A DNA stretch of 64,000 bases, from positions 3,596,001 through 3,660,000 of the forward strand of contig JAWZSP010000005.1 in the NCBI GenBank assembly GCA_034401135.1, written 5' to 3'. The translations under genes were made by a program, and so were the position numbers. Source of the stretch: Volutella citrinella. Lineage: Eukaryota > Ascomycota > Sordariomycetes > Hypocreales > Nectriaceae. Within the stretch, counting starts at the first letter, position 1, and the number at the start of each line of letters is the position of its first letter. Of the stretch, positions 48,245 to 57,405 are shown in pieces. The notes under the pieces were generated by a model. It saw only the letters and a program-made list of their open reading frames with translations. It had not been told where the DNA came from and did no database searches.

Positions 48245-49378
48245 TCAATGACTTCGTCTGGCCTCGTCCCGGCTATCTCTCCTCCCATATGGTTCGTGGC
48301 GAGATGACCGTTGAAATCTTGACCGGGGACGATAAAAGTCCCCCCTACCCATTCGGGGTGCTGCGTTATTCCTGGAACCATCGCTCCGGTCCCGAGCAGA
48401 TGGCTCTGAACCTTTCGACATATCCCTATTCTCGGTACTCTGGTTGGTCGACACCTCTGAAGTGGTGTCGTACTGGACCGCCCGATCCCAGTCCTCAAGC
48501 TTAGTGAAAGGACTCCGCAGCCATGCCCTCAACTCGTGGAGGAACAGCCTCGTATTCTCCCTGCCCAAGAAATCCGCCACCATGTTCTCTGCCTGCCCGC
48601 CGCTACCCATAACATCCACAGACTTGAGGATGGCGATGATATACTCCATCAGGAACTCGGCATTATTAGCCCGCCGGCTCTGCCGCGAGTTTCGATCACT
48701 CGCGTTTTCAGACGGCAACGCACCAGTGTCAGACTCGTTCAAGGTGAGAAACGAAAACACTTGTAATTCTCTACGGATAAACATCCGCGCTCGTGATACA
48801 AGCTCAGGGTCGGCACAGAACAGGGCTGGCGTCAGCTCGCGGTACCTGGACAGACGGTTGGAACCGACATGCTTCGAGTATCGGTTGTACCGATAGACGT
48901 CACGGCGTTGAATGACTTCCTTTGGCGCACCAGACCTGTCATCTCGCCGGGGGCGATAGGGACGCCGAATACGTGCTGACAAGAGTTGCCCATAGCCACT
49001 TGGGGCATATGGCCTTGACGTTGCCTTTGTAGTCCCAGCGTCTTGCTGCGGGACGACATAGGTCTCCGAGGTACCATTACGGAAGGCATGGCGAACTTGA
49101 AGCACTGTGGCCTTGCAGAGTGGACATTTCGGCGTCTGCTCCAGCCAACTGAGAAGGCAGAGGTAGTCAAAATTGCGATGTTGGCAAGGCACGGCCTCGC
49201 AGTCCTCGCTGATGGCCTCGAGACAGATCACGCAGCACTCAGAGCTCGCATCCTCCGCCCCTTCAATGTCGCCTTTTCGCTGGGTTGATATCTCATCGAG
49301 AGTTGTCTGGAGGATGTGCTGGCGGAAATCGTCGCTCAGATCTGGCTCCATGTCAAAGGAACGGGGTGAAATGGTCAT
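48245..49378 (-). CDS. Topors-like RING-finger E3 ubiquitin/SUMO ligase
   Basis: A 377-residue frame begins at the first ATG (49378, MTISPRSFDMEPDL). The RING finger covers residues 49-88: C49VIC52, C65QH67, C74 and C85PLC88. At the fifth ligand position the residue is Asp71 (RNFDYLC) instead of Cys. Beyond the RING the protein follows the Topors layout: RYNRYSKHVGSNRLSRYREL, then TPALFCADPELVSRARMFIRREL, then FLMEYIIAILKSVDVMG and FLHELRAWLRSPFTKLEDWD. The tail is rich in Arg and Ser, like an RS domain. Animal Topors ligates both ubiquitin and SUMO and binds topoisomerase I; the fungal role is unknown. The open frame extends upstream of the ATG, so a 5' exon is possible. It is divergent from sld2 across 455 bp. 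Confidence 0.8.
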   Translation of the reverse strand: MTISPRSFDMEPDLSDDFRQHILQTTLDEISTQRKGDIEGAEDASSECCVICLEAISEDCEAVPCQHRNFDYLCLLSWLEQTPKCPLCKATVLQVRHAFRNGTSETYVVPQQDAGTTKATSRPYAPSGYGQLLSARIRRPYRPRRDDRSGAPKEVIQRRDVYRYNRYSKHVGSNRLSRYRELTPALFCADPELVSRARMFIRRELQVFSFLTLNESDTGALPSENASDRNSRQSRRANNAEFLMEYIIAILKSVDVMGSGGQAENMVADFLGRENTRLFLHELRAWLRSPFTKLEDWDRAVQYDTTSEVSTNQSTENRDMSKGSEPSARDRSDGSRNNAAPRMGRGDFYRPRSRFQRSSRHEPYGRRDSRDEARRSH

Positions 49379-49833
49379 CGAGCCTGGGCGCTGTGCAGCC
49401 CTATCATCATGCAATAGCACCAGCCCCTTCTGTTCCCCATGAACTGCGTTACGCGAGAGAAATCTCGTTTTCCCAGGGTTCGCGAAGAATCTGGGTGGCG
49501 ATAGAAAGAACGACGCCGTCTTCAATCTTGGGTCTTGGGCCAAGGAGCCTTAGTAATACTTGGAGACTCGGGGAGTGGCGGCTGTCCATGATGTGGGGCA
49601 CAGGTACGTACCCGTCCATGGCGCTCCCGTTGGACGGCCACTAGCGACCATGACGTCCTGGCACCTGCCACTTTCGCGTTGAGTGGTTCGCGTGTGGGTG
49701 AATCGAACGCGTCTTTGTCGCGACCATCTCCACTCATCCTTTCGCTACTTCTACGATCTAACTCTCCATCCGCACCGGAGCAGCATCACTCTGTAAACGG
49801 AAAAAACGGCTCTTTGTCTGGGGACCCGCAGAG
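49379..49833. other. Divergent promoter between Topors-like gene and sld2
   Basis: A 455-bp interval. On the minus strand an ATG followed by a GTACGT donor (near 49620) hints at a 5' exon of the RING gene, but the phases I tried do not join its frame. Confidence 0.4.
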
Positions 49834-51226
49834 ATGGATGAAAAACTCAAGTCGGAGTATGAGAAGCAATCGCAGAAGCTTCGCGCCGACCTGAAGACGT
49901 GGGAGAGCGACTGGGCCAAAACTCACAAAGGGAAGAAGCCTGGCCGAGAGGATATCAAAGCCAACCCCGATATTGGTATGCAACTCCTGTTACGATACTA
50001 ATGAATTCTCGCTAATAATTCCGCCAGCCCAGAAATATAAGCAGTACAACAAAGTCCGTGACATCCTCGCTGGGAAGATCGCCGTGCCCGCCGAAGAGGA
50101 CAAGAAGCGAAAGCGGAAAGCCAATCCCTTGCCAGCTCAAACACCCACAAAACTGGTCAAATACGCCACCACGCCGTCGAATAATCGAACCATAGATCAT
50201 GATGAGGAGCTGATGAACTCGCCGAGCATCTCGAGGAAGCTGTTCAGCCCAGCTTCCGTGACATCGCTTGGGCCTACTCCGCAACGCGATGGCCGAGTGT
50301 TGGGACTGTTCGACTTGCTTGTGGAGAGGGAACTCGGAACACCGTCCAAGAAGGATCCAGCTACCCCAAGCCGAAGACTCAATGCGACGCCTAGCAAACG
50401 GCCCCGTACCCCCGACCTCGAAACAAGCAACCGACTTAGCCGGACGCCCATGTCCACCGGCAAACGACAAAGGCTAAATAACTTTATGACGCCCCTCAAG
50501 AATCGGGATGACACCTGTGCAGCAGTTACGCCCTCGTCTGTCTCTAAACTTCAATTCGACACTCCTGCTTTTCTGAAACGCAATACGCTTCCGGTGTTGG
50601 ATGAGAATGGAGAATTTGATGCCCCGGCGCCATTAAGACTACCCCGGAAACCTCTGGTACGAGGGCTCAGTGAGATTGTGGCCAGTCTACGAAAGGTGGA
50701 GGAGGAGCAGCTGGATGATGATCTGGACGCCCTTCGCGAGGCGGAGATGGCAGAGGATGGGGCACCGCCACCGAAACCCTCTATGCCAGCTCCTCCCAAG
50801 GACGATTCTCTGGTGGCAGACAGTCAAACTCCCCAGCTTCCACTCGGCGGATTCGATGACGAAGCCCAGTACGACAGCCCGGTAGAGGAGCAGAAGGATC
50901 GAGATGGAAACCCGCTGCGCATATTCAAGAAGAAGGGACAAAAGCGAACGACGAGAAAGGTCAACATGAAGCCGGTGAGGACAAAGCGTCCCGAGATGAT
51001 GAGCAACAATGGCCAAAATGACGAAAACGAAGATGCCGGTCCGGGCGAGGGGTCGGAGTCTGACTTTGATGAATTGAAGCCAACTAAGAAGCGAGAAGGT
51101 ACTGTGAAGAAGACCGCAAGGAAGGTGAATGAGCTGGCTCATGCCAACTTCCAACGTCTGAAATTGAGAAACAGCGGCGCAAAGGGTGGGCCAGGTTTCA
51201 ACAGCAGGTTCAGGCGTAGACGATAA
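49834..51226 (+). CDS. sld2: DNA replication regulator Sld2
   Basis: Two exons (49834-49975 and 50028-51226, 52-bp intron) give 446 residues. The N-terminus LRADLKTWESDWAKTHKGKKPGREDIK, followed across the splice by AQKYKQYNKVRDIL, is the Sld2/RecQL4 N-terminal domain. The middle is dense in Ser-Pro and Thr-Pro sites (SPSISRKLFSPAS, GTPSKKDPATPSRR, RTPMSTGKRQR), the expected S-CDK targets whose phosphorylation lets Sld2 bind Dpb11. The basic C-terminal segment (RKVNELAHANFQRLKLRNSG) is also conserved. The protein acts at replication origins with Sld3, Dpb11, GINS and Pol epsilon. Confidence 0.93.
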
Positions 51227-51589
51227 ATCATTGATGGGTGGCCGGGTCATGATGAGGCCTGGCAGTCACGATAATGCCAGGTTGGCCGGAGTCATCAGGG
51301 TATACAGCGTTTTAGGCGTTTTCTGGGAGCTGCCTATATACCATGGGGTTCTAATAATCCGAAAAGCGTATTCAGGAATATACTCGGTGGATGCTGTGAA
51401 TTTATCAACGCTGGCAGTTGGTCGCAAAGGTGAAAGGCTGTCTGCATGACTCATGGAAGTGAAAACAAGCCACAGCGGTTGCCTTTGCTAAGTACCTTCT
51501 TATTTATTCACTGCGAACATGCCTGGCAACGCTTCGCTTTCTCTCTTTATTCCATCACCACATACGAGAAACCTGCTGCGCCTGTCACT
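51227..51589. other. Intergenic region
   Basis: 3' UTR of sld2 and leader of the DUF3669 fragment. The frame of the fragment is open back to 51446, but that part looks non-coding. Confidence 0.45.
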
Positions 51590-52003
51590 ATGGCACCTCA
51601 AGACCTCAATCTTTTTTCTTCGACTTCGCTTGAGCGCATTGGATTCGGCCATTGTGGCTCCGTTTGGGGCACTTTGAAGACCCGGAAGCCATATCTAGAA
51701 CATCTCCCCATCGTCATAAAACGAGAGGATGCAAGCCCCGGACGAGATATAGGCAATGAAGTCGTCGTGCAGTCACGAGTTTTTGCGATGAACTCCACAC
51801 AGGTACTGATTCCGCAATGCTTTGGCCTGTTCCAGAGCGCGGATGAGCAATGGGATCAGCTATTGCCATTGTTACCTGACGGGTTCAAGAGTTGTCGGGC
51901 GATGGTTAGCGAGAAGATCGAGCCAGTGTCTATTTCAGCCCAACGCCTCCTGACCGACAAATACGGGCCAGAGAGCGCTAATTATCTGTTGAACAGAGTA
52001 TAA
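51590..52003 (+). pseudogene. Truncated DUF3669-domain protein
   Basis: A 137-codon frame starting MAPQDLNLFSSTSLERIGFG. The pattern IGFGHCGSVWG, then IVIKREDASPGRDIGNEVVV, IPQCFGLFQSADEQWDQLLP and CRAMVSEKIEPV is that of the N-terminal part of fungal DUF3669 proteins, which look distantly kinase-like. Full members are much longer and carry the C-terminal DUF3669 region after this point. Here a TAA follows NYLLNRV, and none of the three forward frames downstream resumes the domain up to the DIM-2 start. It is therefore probably a truncated remnant, though a short functional product cannot be excluded. Confidence 0.6.
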
Positions 52004-52739
52004 AGCCCGTTTGCTGCACAGTGTGTGTGGCGCCCATTTTTTAGTGCAACATTATCAGCACTGAGCAGGAGGGAAGAACTGGTGCGCTAAACTATATTGG
52101 GTCGATGAACCTGGGTTTTCTGCCCATAACCAGACTAGCGCCATGCCCCGATTACCAAATATTCCCACAAGCACCCAGTGCGAATGTCTACGCGACTTGT
52201 GCCCCAAACGACCCAGCATCCAATCCAGCAAGGAGGAGGTTCAAGACAACTCACAAGGCCAATCGAATATCGAAGGCGCCTCTCTTGAACTCTCCTTTGC
52301 TCCCTGTGCTCACTGTCCTGGACTAATTACCTTCTTTGTTCATCTCGGGGTGTTCTGTTGGGCATGGGGCATCTGGCGAGCCGTTCTTCTGTCTGCTTCT
52401 GTTGATGTGAGCAAAGACGCGTTCTAAATGTGGACATTTGGGTCGACTGTCGCTAACGACGGCCTAGAATTCATTATTCTTATTATGAAAGGCTGTGTAC
52501 AAAGACAATCGGTTGGATTGTTGAGCTCGGGCTCAGGTCATCTGTCAATGGAAGCAGAGTGAGTGGACAAACCCTTGAAGGGCTGGCATCTGTTCCTTCA
52601 CCTCACTACGCTTTCAGCTCTGCCACTCGCAACCCAACTAACGAGCTCTGAATGCAGCTACATGTCCATCATCTTTTAATCGAATCTAATGGTGGTGCCA
52701 TGAGAAAGCTTGCGCAACACATCTTACTAACTTGCTCAG
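52004..52739. other. Leader and promoter region of the DIM-2 gene
   Basis: No independent gene supported. A textbook 3' splice site (CTTACTAACTTGCTCAG) ends exactly at 52739, directly before the ATG, and another (CCCAACTAACGAGCTCTGAATGCAG) ends at 52659. A GTGAGT donor lies at 52559. These fit one or two introns in the 5' leader. Reading in from the ATG at 52548 through the first intron hits a stop after about ten codons. Confidence 0.5.
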
Positions 52740-55700
52740 ATGGAGATGGACTGGCTTGATGCGAGCCACGAAGCTCCGCATCCTTCCAAGGGCGGGTTGG
52801 ATATTTGCTCCCAACAAATTACCAGCGCGATTGATCAACAAGAATCACCGGGATCTACAAATGTTACAGGTGGAGTTGATCTCGGGACGAAATGCGAGTC
52901 AACAGGTCTGGATCATCAGGCGGACATGGCGACAGCTTCTTCCACGGAATATGAGGATGGCTGCCTCCCTTCGATAGAGGCCGACATACTCGACAGGGAT
53001 GATCTTGCCCTCGACAACTCATACGGCCTAGAAGAACTCTCCGTCACTGGGGATGACTTGGGCGACATCCAGGCACCGAGCGTGCCCATTTCTCCATTTC
53101 AAGCACCAACCCCCAGCCTGTCGCTGAGCGGCTCCGTTCGTGTCGAGATGCCAGTCAGCACGCTATTGACACCAAGATCATGCTACGAGCCATTCGAGCC
53201 TGGAGTCCCATTAGTGTCAGAGCGCGAGGCTGTACGCCGTCTCACACAAGCCGCAAAGGAGGAGGGCCAGGACATGGATGCCTTTGTCGAGTTCCAGCTG
53301 GACAACTTTGCCATATACCGGAACAATGCTCATTACTCGGATGAAATGTGCCCCCTGCAACAGCTAGACACTAAATTGGGGCACGGGAATTTCTTGCTTG
53401 ATGGCCAGCTGAGCGTTGGTGACGAAGCCTTCTTCGTAAAGCGTATACCAATCGCTACATTACCCATTGAGAACTACGGCACCCTCTCGAAGCACACGGT
53501 CAGAGATAAGATCTGGCTTTCATCCGCGCTTAACGAGGGCCGCGAGATCTACTATCGCCTCCGCAGACCCGCCACCGAGTACCGCCGGTTTTCCGAGCCG
53601 TTCCTTTGGGTGGCGGACCTGGCGAAGCACTTTGTGGATTTCCTCAAGATCATGGGAGAGAGCAACCGCCAAGTAACAATCTTTCACTTTCGCTCCACGT
53701 TCGGCACATGGCTCGGGAAAACCCACAAACAAGCAGAAGAATTCGTGTCGTGGCGCCAACAGCATCCAAGCGATGACTTTCGAACTTCCATTATTGCAAA
53801 CATTGGGTTCCTTCACAAGGAAGCAATCGGTGTTCTGGGTTACAAGGCGACATACTCACATACCTTGTGGTCCGAGATTTGGAATTACAATCGCTACAAG
53901 CCTTTCAAGAGCCATGACAACTCAAACTGCCCACCTACGGTGGTGACGAAATACATGTATGACTGCTTCAGCCACCTCCCCTTTGGTGACCGGCTCGAGG
54001 CCGTTCCTCTGAGCACGGAGACGGCCGCCATGCAAAACGCACTCATACGGAAGAGAAAATTGGAATTCCCTTCGCCTCTTCACGATACGGACAAGGTTGT
54101 TTCCACCGCGGCGTCGCAGCAGATTCGGGACATCAACCCCGGTGATACGATATCGACGCCACGCGATGGAGCAGAGTCTGGCACACAATGGAGGCGCGAT
54201 GTCTCCCATGGCTTCAATGACGTCGACCGCTGGTTTGCCCTTGTCCAGAAAGTAATGGTTGACAAGCGAGGCCGCCGTTCGTTTGAAGTGGTGTGGTATT
54301 ATCGTGCCGTGGATACTCTCTGTGGTATTATGAAGTATCCATGGAACAACGAGCTCTTTCTCTCAAACCACTGCTCCTGTGGAGAAAGGGCCAAGATCCG
54401 GGAGAACGAAGTACTGGGCGTTCACGAGGTCGAGTTTGGCGGGTCTTCGGCGACAAGTGCAGAGTTCTTCTGCCGCCAGACATACATAATCGAAGAGCGC
54501 AAGTGGATCACGTTCAATGAGAACCACATGCTCTGTGAGCACGTGTCCGCAAGGTGTGGCTCACCAAAGTACCAACCCGGGGATACTCTCTTGGTTGTCC
54601 TGGATAAGATGTCAGGACGCTCAGAGCCCTGTGAGCTGGTCACATCGTATACCGAAGGGACGACAGACATCTTCCGTTTTCGACGACTCCTCCGTCGTCA
54701 CGAAGTCGATAAGAAGGCGATCGCTTCTCGGCGCAACGAATTAGTGTATACCGAGCAACTTGTGGAAGTCGTCGAGCGACGGATCAGAGAGCCATGCTAC
54801 GTACGCTGGTTTCGAAGCGGAGAGGAGATCCCCGACCCGTATAACCGTGACGGAGTGGGCGGCTTCTTCTTCATAACCCACCGTGAAGTCGCCCACGATG
54901 CGGAGAGCGACAAAGCAGACGGATATACTTGTGCTCCTCTCGACGCCGCCCCGCCGAGCTTACGACAAGCATACGACCCGGGCGAAAAAATCACACAGCT
55001 CCGCGGGCTGGATCTGTTCTGCGGTGGAGGCAACTTTGGCCGCGGGCTCGAAGACGGCGGTGCAATCGAGATGCGCTGGGCAAACGACTTCAACCAGAGG
55101 GCCATTCATACATACATGGCCAACACAGCAGGTCCGGAGGCGGTGCATCCGTTCCTGGGATCAATAGACGATCTCCAAAGGGAAGCCATGAAGGGCCGTT
55201 TTAAGAGCAACGTGCCACAGATTGGTGAAGTCGACTTCATCTCAGCGGGAAGCCCGTGCCCAGGCTTCTCGCGACTCACCAACGATAAGACAACGATTTC
55301 TCAGCGCAAGAATCAGTCTCTTGTTGCGGCGTTTGGCTCCTTCATAGACCTATACCGGCCGTGCTACGGGCTCCTAGAGAACGTTCCCGGTATCGTGCAG
55401 AAGAAGGCGAACCGGGACCAGGATGTCTTCAGTCAGCTCATCTGCGCCATTGTTGGGCTGGGATACCAGACACACTTCTTCTTCCTAGATGCTTCTTCTT
55501 GCGGCTCCCCACAACGCCGGTCCCGCGTCTTCCTTGCGTTCGCCGCTCCGGGGCTCCATCTGCCCCAACATCCTCTGATCACACACGCGCATCCACTCGG
55601 CACAAGGAGCCTCAGCTTGGGCAACCTTCCTAACGGGGAATCTATGGCGGAGCGTTTCATGCCAGACGCAACCCCCTTTGACTTCATCTCCGCACAGGAG

Positions 55701-56723
55701 GCCACGGCTGATCTCCCGCCGGTGTACGACTCTAAGCCCGATATATGTGTTGCCTTCCCCGACCACCGCATCTCCCTCGGCCTGACATCGCAGCTCCGCA
55801 CCAAGATATCGCTCATCCCTACGCAGCCGTGGGGCATGAACTTCGCACAAGCGTGGTACGGTATGGACCGCAAGGTCCCCGGTTCGGGAATCTTAACACA
55901 GGCAGAGCGCGACTGCTTCCCCAAGGACGGCACGTCGAAGCTGCACCGCTCGCGGCCAGAGTCCAGCGCGTTTGGCCGCCAGCTGCCTCGGCGGCTGATA
56001 GAGACCATCGTCACAACGCAGAGCCCGAGCGATGCCAAGAGCGGGCGCACGCTGCACTGGCGTGAGAACCGGGTGCTGACCATCATGGAGGCGCGACGCG
56101 CCCAGGGCTTTCGCGACCACGAGGTCCTTCTCGGGCTGCCGCGAGACCAGTATCGCATCGTGGGCAACAGCGTAGCCCGGGAGGTTGCTGTCGCTTTGGG
56201 CATTGTCTTTCGGGAGGCCTGGGCGAAGAGTCTTGCGGACGAGCGACGGGGAGAGCATGTTGCTTCACAGCTTGCCAATTCAACCGTCCACAGCATCAAG
56301 AGGGAATCGCCGGTTGCGCCTTTGGCCCAGATGGAAGAGACGACTTCAGACTCCAGCCTTGATACGGAACTCGATGAACTCAAGCGCCTACGTGACTCGC
56401 CCGGCGTGGGACCTGCCGGGGCAAGCATCATGACTCCGGATTCAACGCCGCCTCCGCCAAACTCCTTGGCCTATGGGTACTCTTCGATCAAGCAAAAAGT
56501 ATTTCAAACCAGAGATGGCAGCATCTCGCATAATACCGCAGCACAGCCCGCAAACGGACTGAAGCGTCCGGCCCAAAGCCCCATCTACATCGAGATCCGG
56601 GCCAACAAATTCGGGAGGATTGACGGGGCACAAGCGGTTGACTCCGGCAGGGCCAAGACGCCGTACAACTCCGTTTCTGAGCCGAGTCCTCTGGGACGAA
56701 ATGTGATCGTTTTGGATGAATGA
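52740..56723 (+). CDS. dim-2: DIM-2 type DNA (cytosine-5)-methyltransferase
   Basis: An intronless 1327-residue protein. The N-terminus is disordered and acidic and contains the short conserved PVSTLLTPRS. An RFTS-like domain covers about 231-390 (IWLSSALNEGREIYYRLRRP; FLWVADLAKHFVDF; QHPSDDFRTSIIANIG). Two BAH-type domains follow at about 496-600 (FALVQKV, ELFLSNHCSCGE) and 610-715 (YQPGDTLLVVLDK). In the catalytic domain, motif I is LDLFCGGGNFGRG (757-769), motif IV is SPCPGFS with catalytic Cys840, motif VI is ENV (880-882), motif VIII is QRRSR (925-929) and motif X is GNSVAREVAVALG (about 1142-1154). PCP in motif IV and the whole layout match Neurospora DIM-2, which methylates cytosines in H3K9me3 heterochromatin guided by HP1. 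It is not RID, which is shorter. The C-terminal 150 residues are disordered. Confidence 0.95.
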   Translation: MEMDWLDASHEAPHPSKGGLDICSQQITSAIDQQESPGSTNVTGGVDLGTKCESTGLDHQADMATASSTEYEDGCLPSIEADILDRDDLALDNSYGLEELSVTGDDLGDIQAPSVPISPFQAPTPSLSLSGSVRVEMPVSTLLTPRSCYEPFEPGVPLVSEREAVRRLTQAAKEEGQDMDAFVEFQLDNFAIYRNNAHYSDEMCPLQQLDTKLGHGNFLLDGQLSVGDEAFFVKRIPIATLPIENYGTLSKHTVRDKIWLSSALNEGREIYYRLRRPATEYRRFSEPFLWVADLAKHFVDFLKIMGESNRQVTIFHFRSTFGTWLGKTHKQAEEFVSWRQQHPSDDFRTSIIANIGFLHKEAIGVLGYKATYSHTLWSEIWNYNRYKPFKSHDNSNCPPTVVTKYMYDCFSHLPFGDRLEAVPLSTETAAMQNALIRKRKLEFPSPLHDTDKVVSTAASQQIRDINPGDTISTPRDGAESGTQWRRDVSHGFNDVDRWFALVQKVMVDKRGRRSFEVVWYYRAVDTLCGIMKYPWNNELFLSNHCSCGERAKIRENEVLGVHEVEFGGSSATSAEFFCRQTYIIEERKWITFNENHMLCEHVSARCGSPKYQPGDTLLVVLDKMSGRSEPCELVTSYTEGTTDIFRFRRLLRRHEVDKKAIASRRNELVYTEQLVEVVERRIREPCYVRWFRSGEEIPDPYNRDGVGGFFFITHREVAHDAESDKADGYTCAPLDAAPPSLRQAYDPGEKITQLRGLDLFCGGGNFGRGLEDGGAIEMRWANDFNQRAIHTYMANTAGPEAVHPFLGSIDDLQREAMKGRFKSNVPQIGEVDFISAGSPCPGFSRLTNDKTTISQRKNQSLVAAFGSFIDLYRPCYGLLENVPGIVQKKANRDQDVFSQLICAIVGLGYQTHFFFLDASSCGSPQRRSRVFLAFAAPGLHLPQHPLITHAHPLGTRSLSLGNLPNGESMAERFMPDATPFDFISAQEATADLPPVYDSKPDICVAFPDHRISLGLTSQLRTKISLIPTQPWGMNFAQAWYGMDRKVPGSGILTQAERDCFPKDGTSKLHRSRPESSAFGRQLPRRLIETIVTTQSPSDAKSGRTLHWRENRVLTIMEARRAQGFRDHEVLLGLPRDQYRIVGNSVAREVAVALGIVFREAWAKSLADERRGEHVASQLANSTVHSIKRESPVAPLAQMEETTSDSSLDTELDELKRLRDSPGVGPAGASIMTPDSTPPPPNSLAYGYSSIKQKVFQTRDGSISHNTAAQPANGLKRPAQSPIYIEIRANKFGRIDGAQAVDSGRAKTPYNSVSEPSPLGRNVIVLDE

Positions 56724-57405
56724 GAGCTTGCCCTGAGCGACTCGGGCTGATCTATCAGCCGAGAACAAGTTACGACATGCTAGAATTCCCGACAGGTGCA
56801 CAGAGGCAAACGAGCCGACTGAGCACTTGATGGACTAATAATATACTCAGTTGAGACCAGTTGTGCATTCTTGAAGGTTCATGTTTTTGTGAAAAGATCT
56901 CCCGGTGGCTACGGCGCTGTAGAAATGGCAGCATCCCTTCGCAATCCACTCAGCCGTTGGCGCAGGAAGGCAACAGGATATTCGGTAAGAGTCCAGGGTG
57001 AGGATCAGGGTTATGGTGAAAGATTGTGTCTTGGTTTCAGCTCACCTTTGGCAGTCAGTCCCCAGGACTTGATGTGAGGGCTTGAAATCAGGGAGGTGAG
57101 AAACTCTTCGCCTCCAAGCGCCAAATGCCGCCTGATGCGGATGAGACAATAGGGAGTGACCCGGCGATCAACTAGCCCAAGAAAAGAACGAAGGGGGTGC
57201 GCAAGAATTCAGTATAAAAAGCCTGGGAGCACCAGCCGAGACATGGAAAGACAATACACCAAGATGCCGTGCCAGTATGGGCCACATGATGCCATCCCCA
57301 GCAACTAGCTCTCTGCCTATTGTCTTCATTTGATCCACCGAAGCATCTTCTTTTTGCGCCTGCTCGACTTGTCTTCGTCTTTCAGGCTCTCTTCAAAAAA
57401 CAAAC
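56724..57405. other. Intergenic region before the sedolisin homologue
   Basis: 3' UTR of dim-2 and promoter of the next gene, with a TATA box at 57213. No gene seen. Confidence 0.5.
57213..57219 (+). promoter_or_regulatory. TATA box of the sedolisin-homologue gene
   Basis: TATAAAA, 193 bp before the ATG at 57406. It suggests the gene is or was transcribed from a normal core promoter with a leader of about 160 nt. Confidence 0.5.

Noticed and set aside
49541..49543. Longer start for the Topors-like gene at 49543
   Set aside because: The codon there is TTG, not ATG. The first ATG in frame is at 49378. A 5' exon remains possible but I found none in the right phase.
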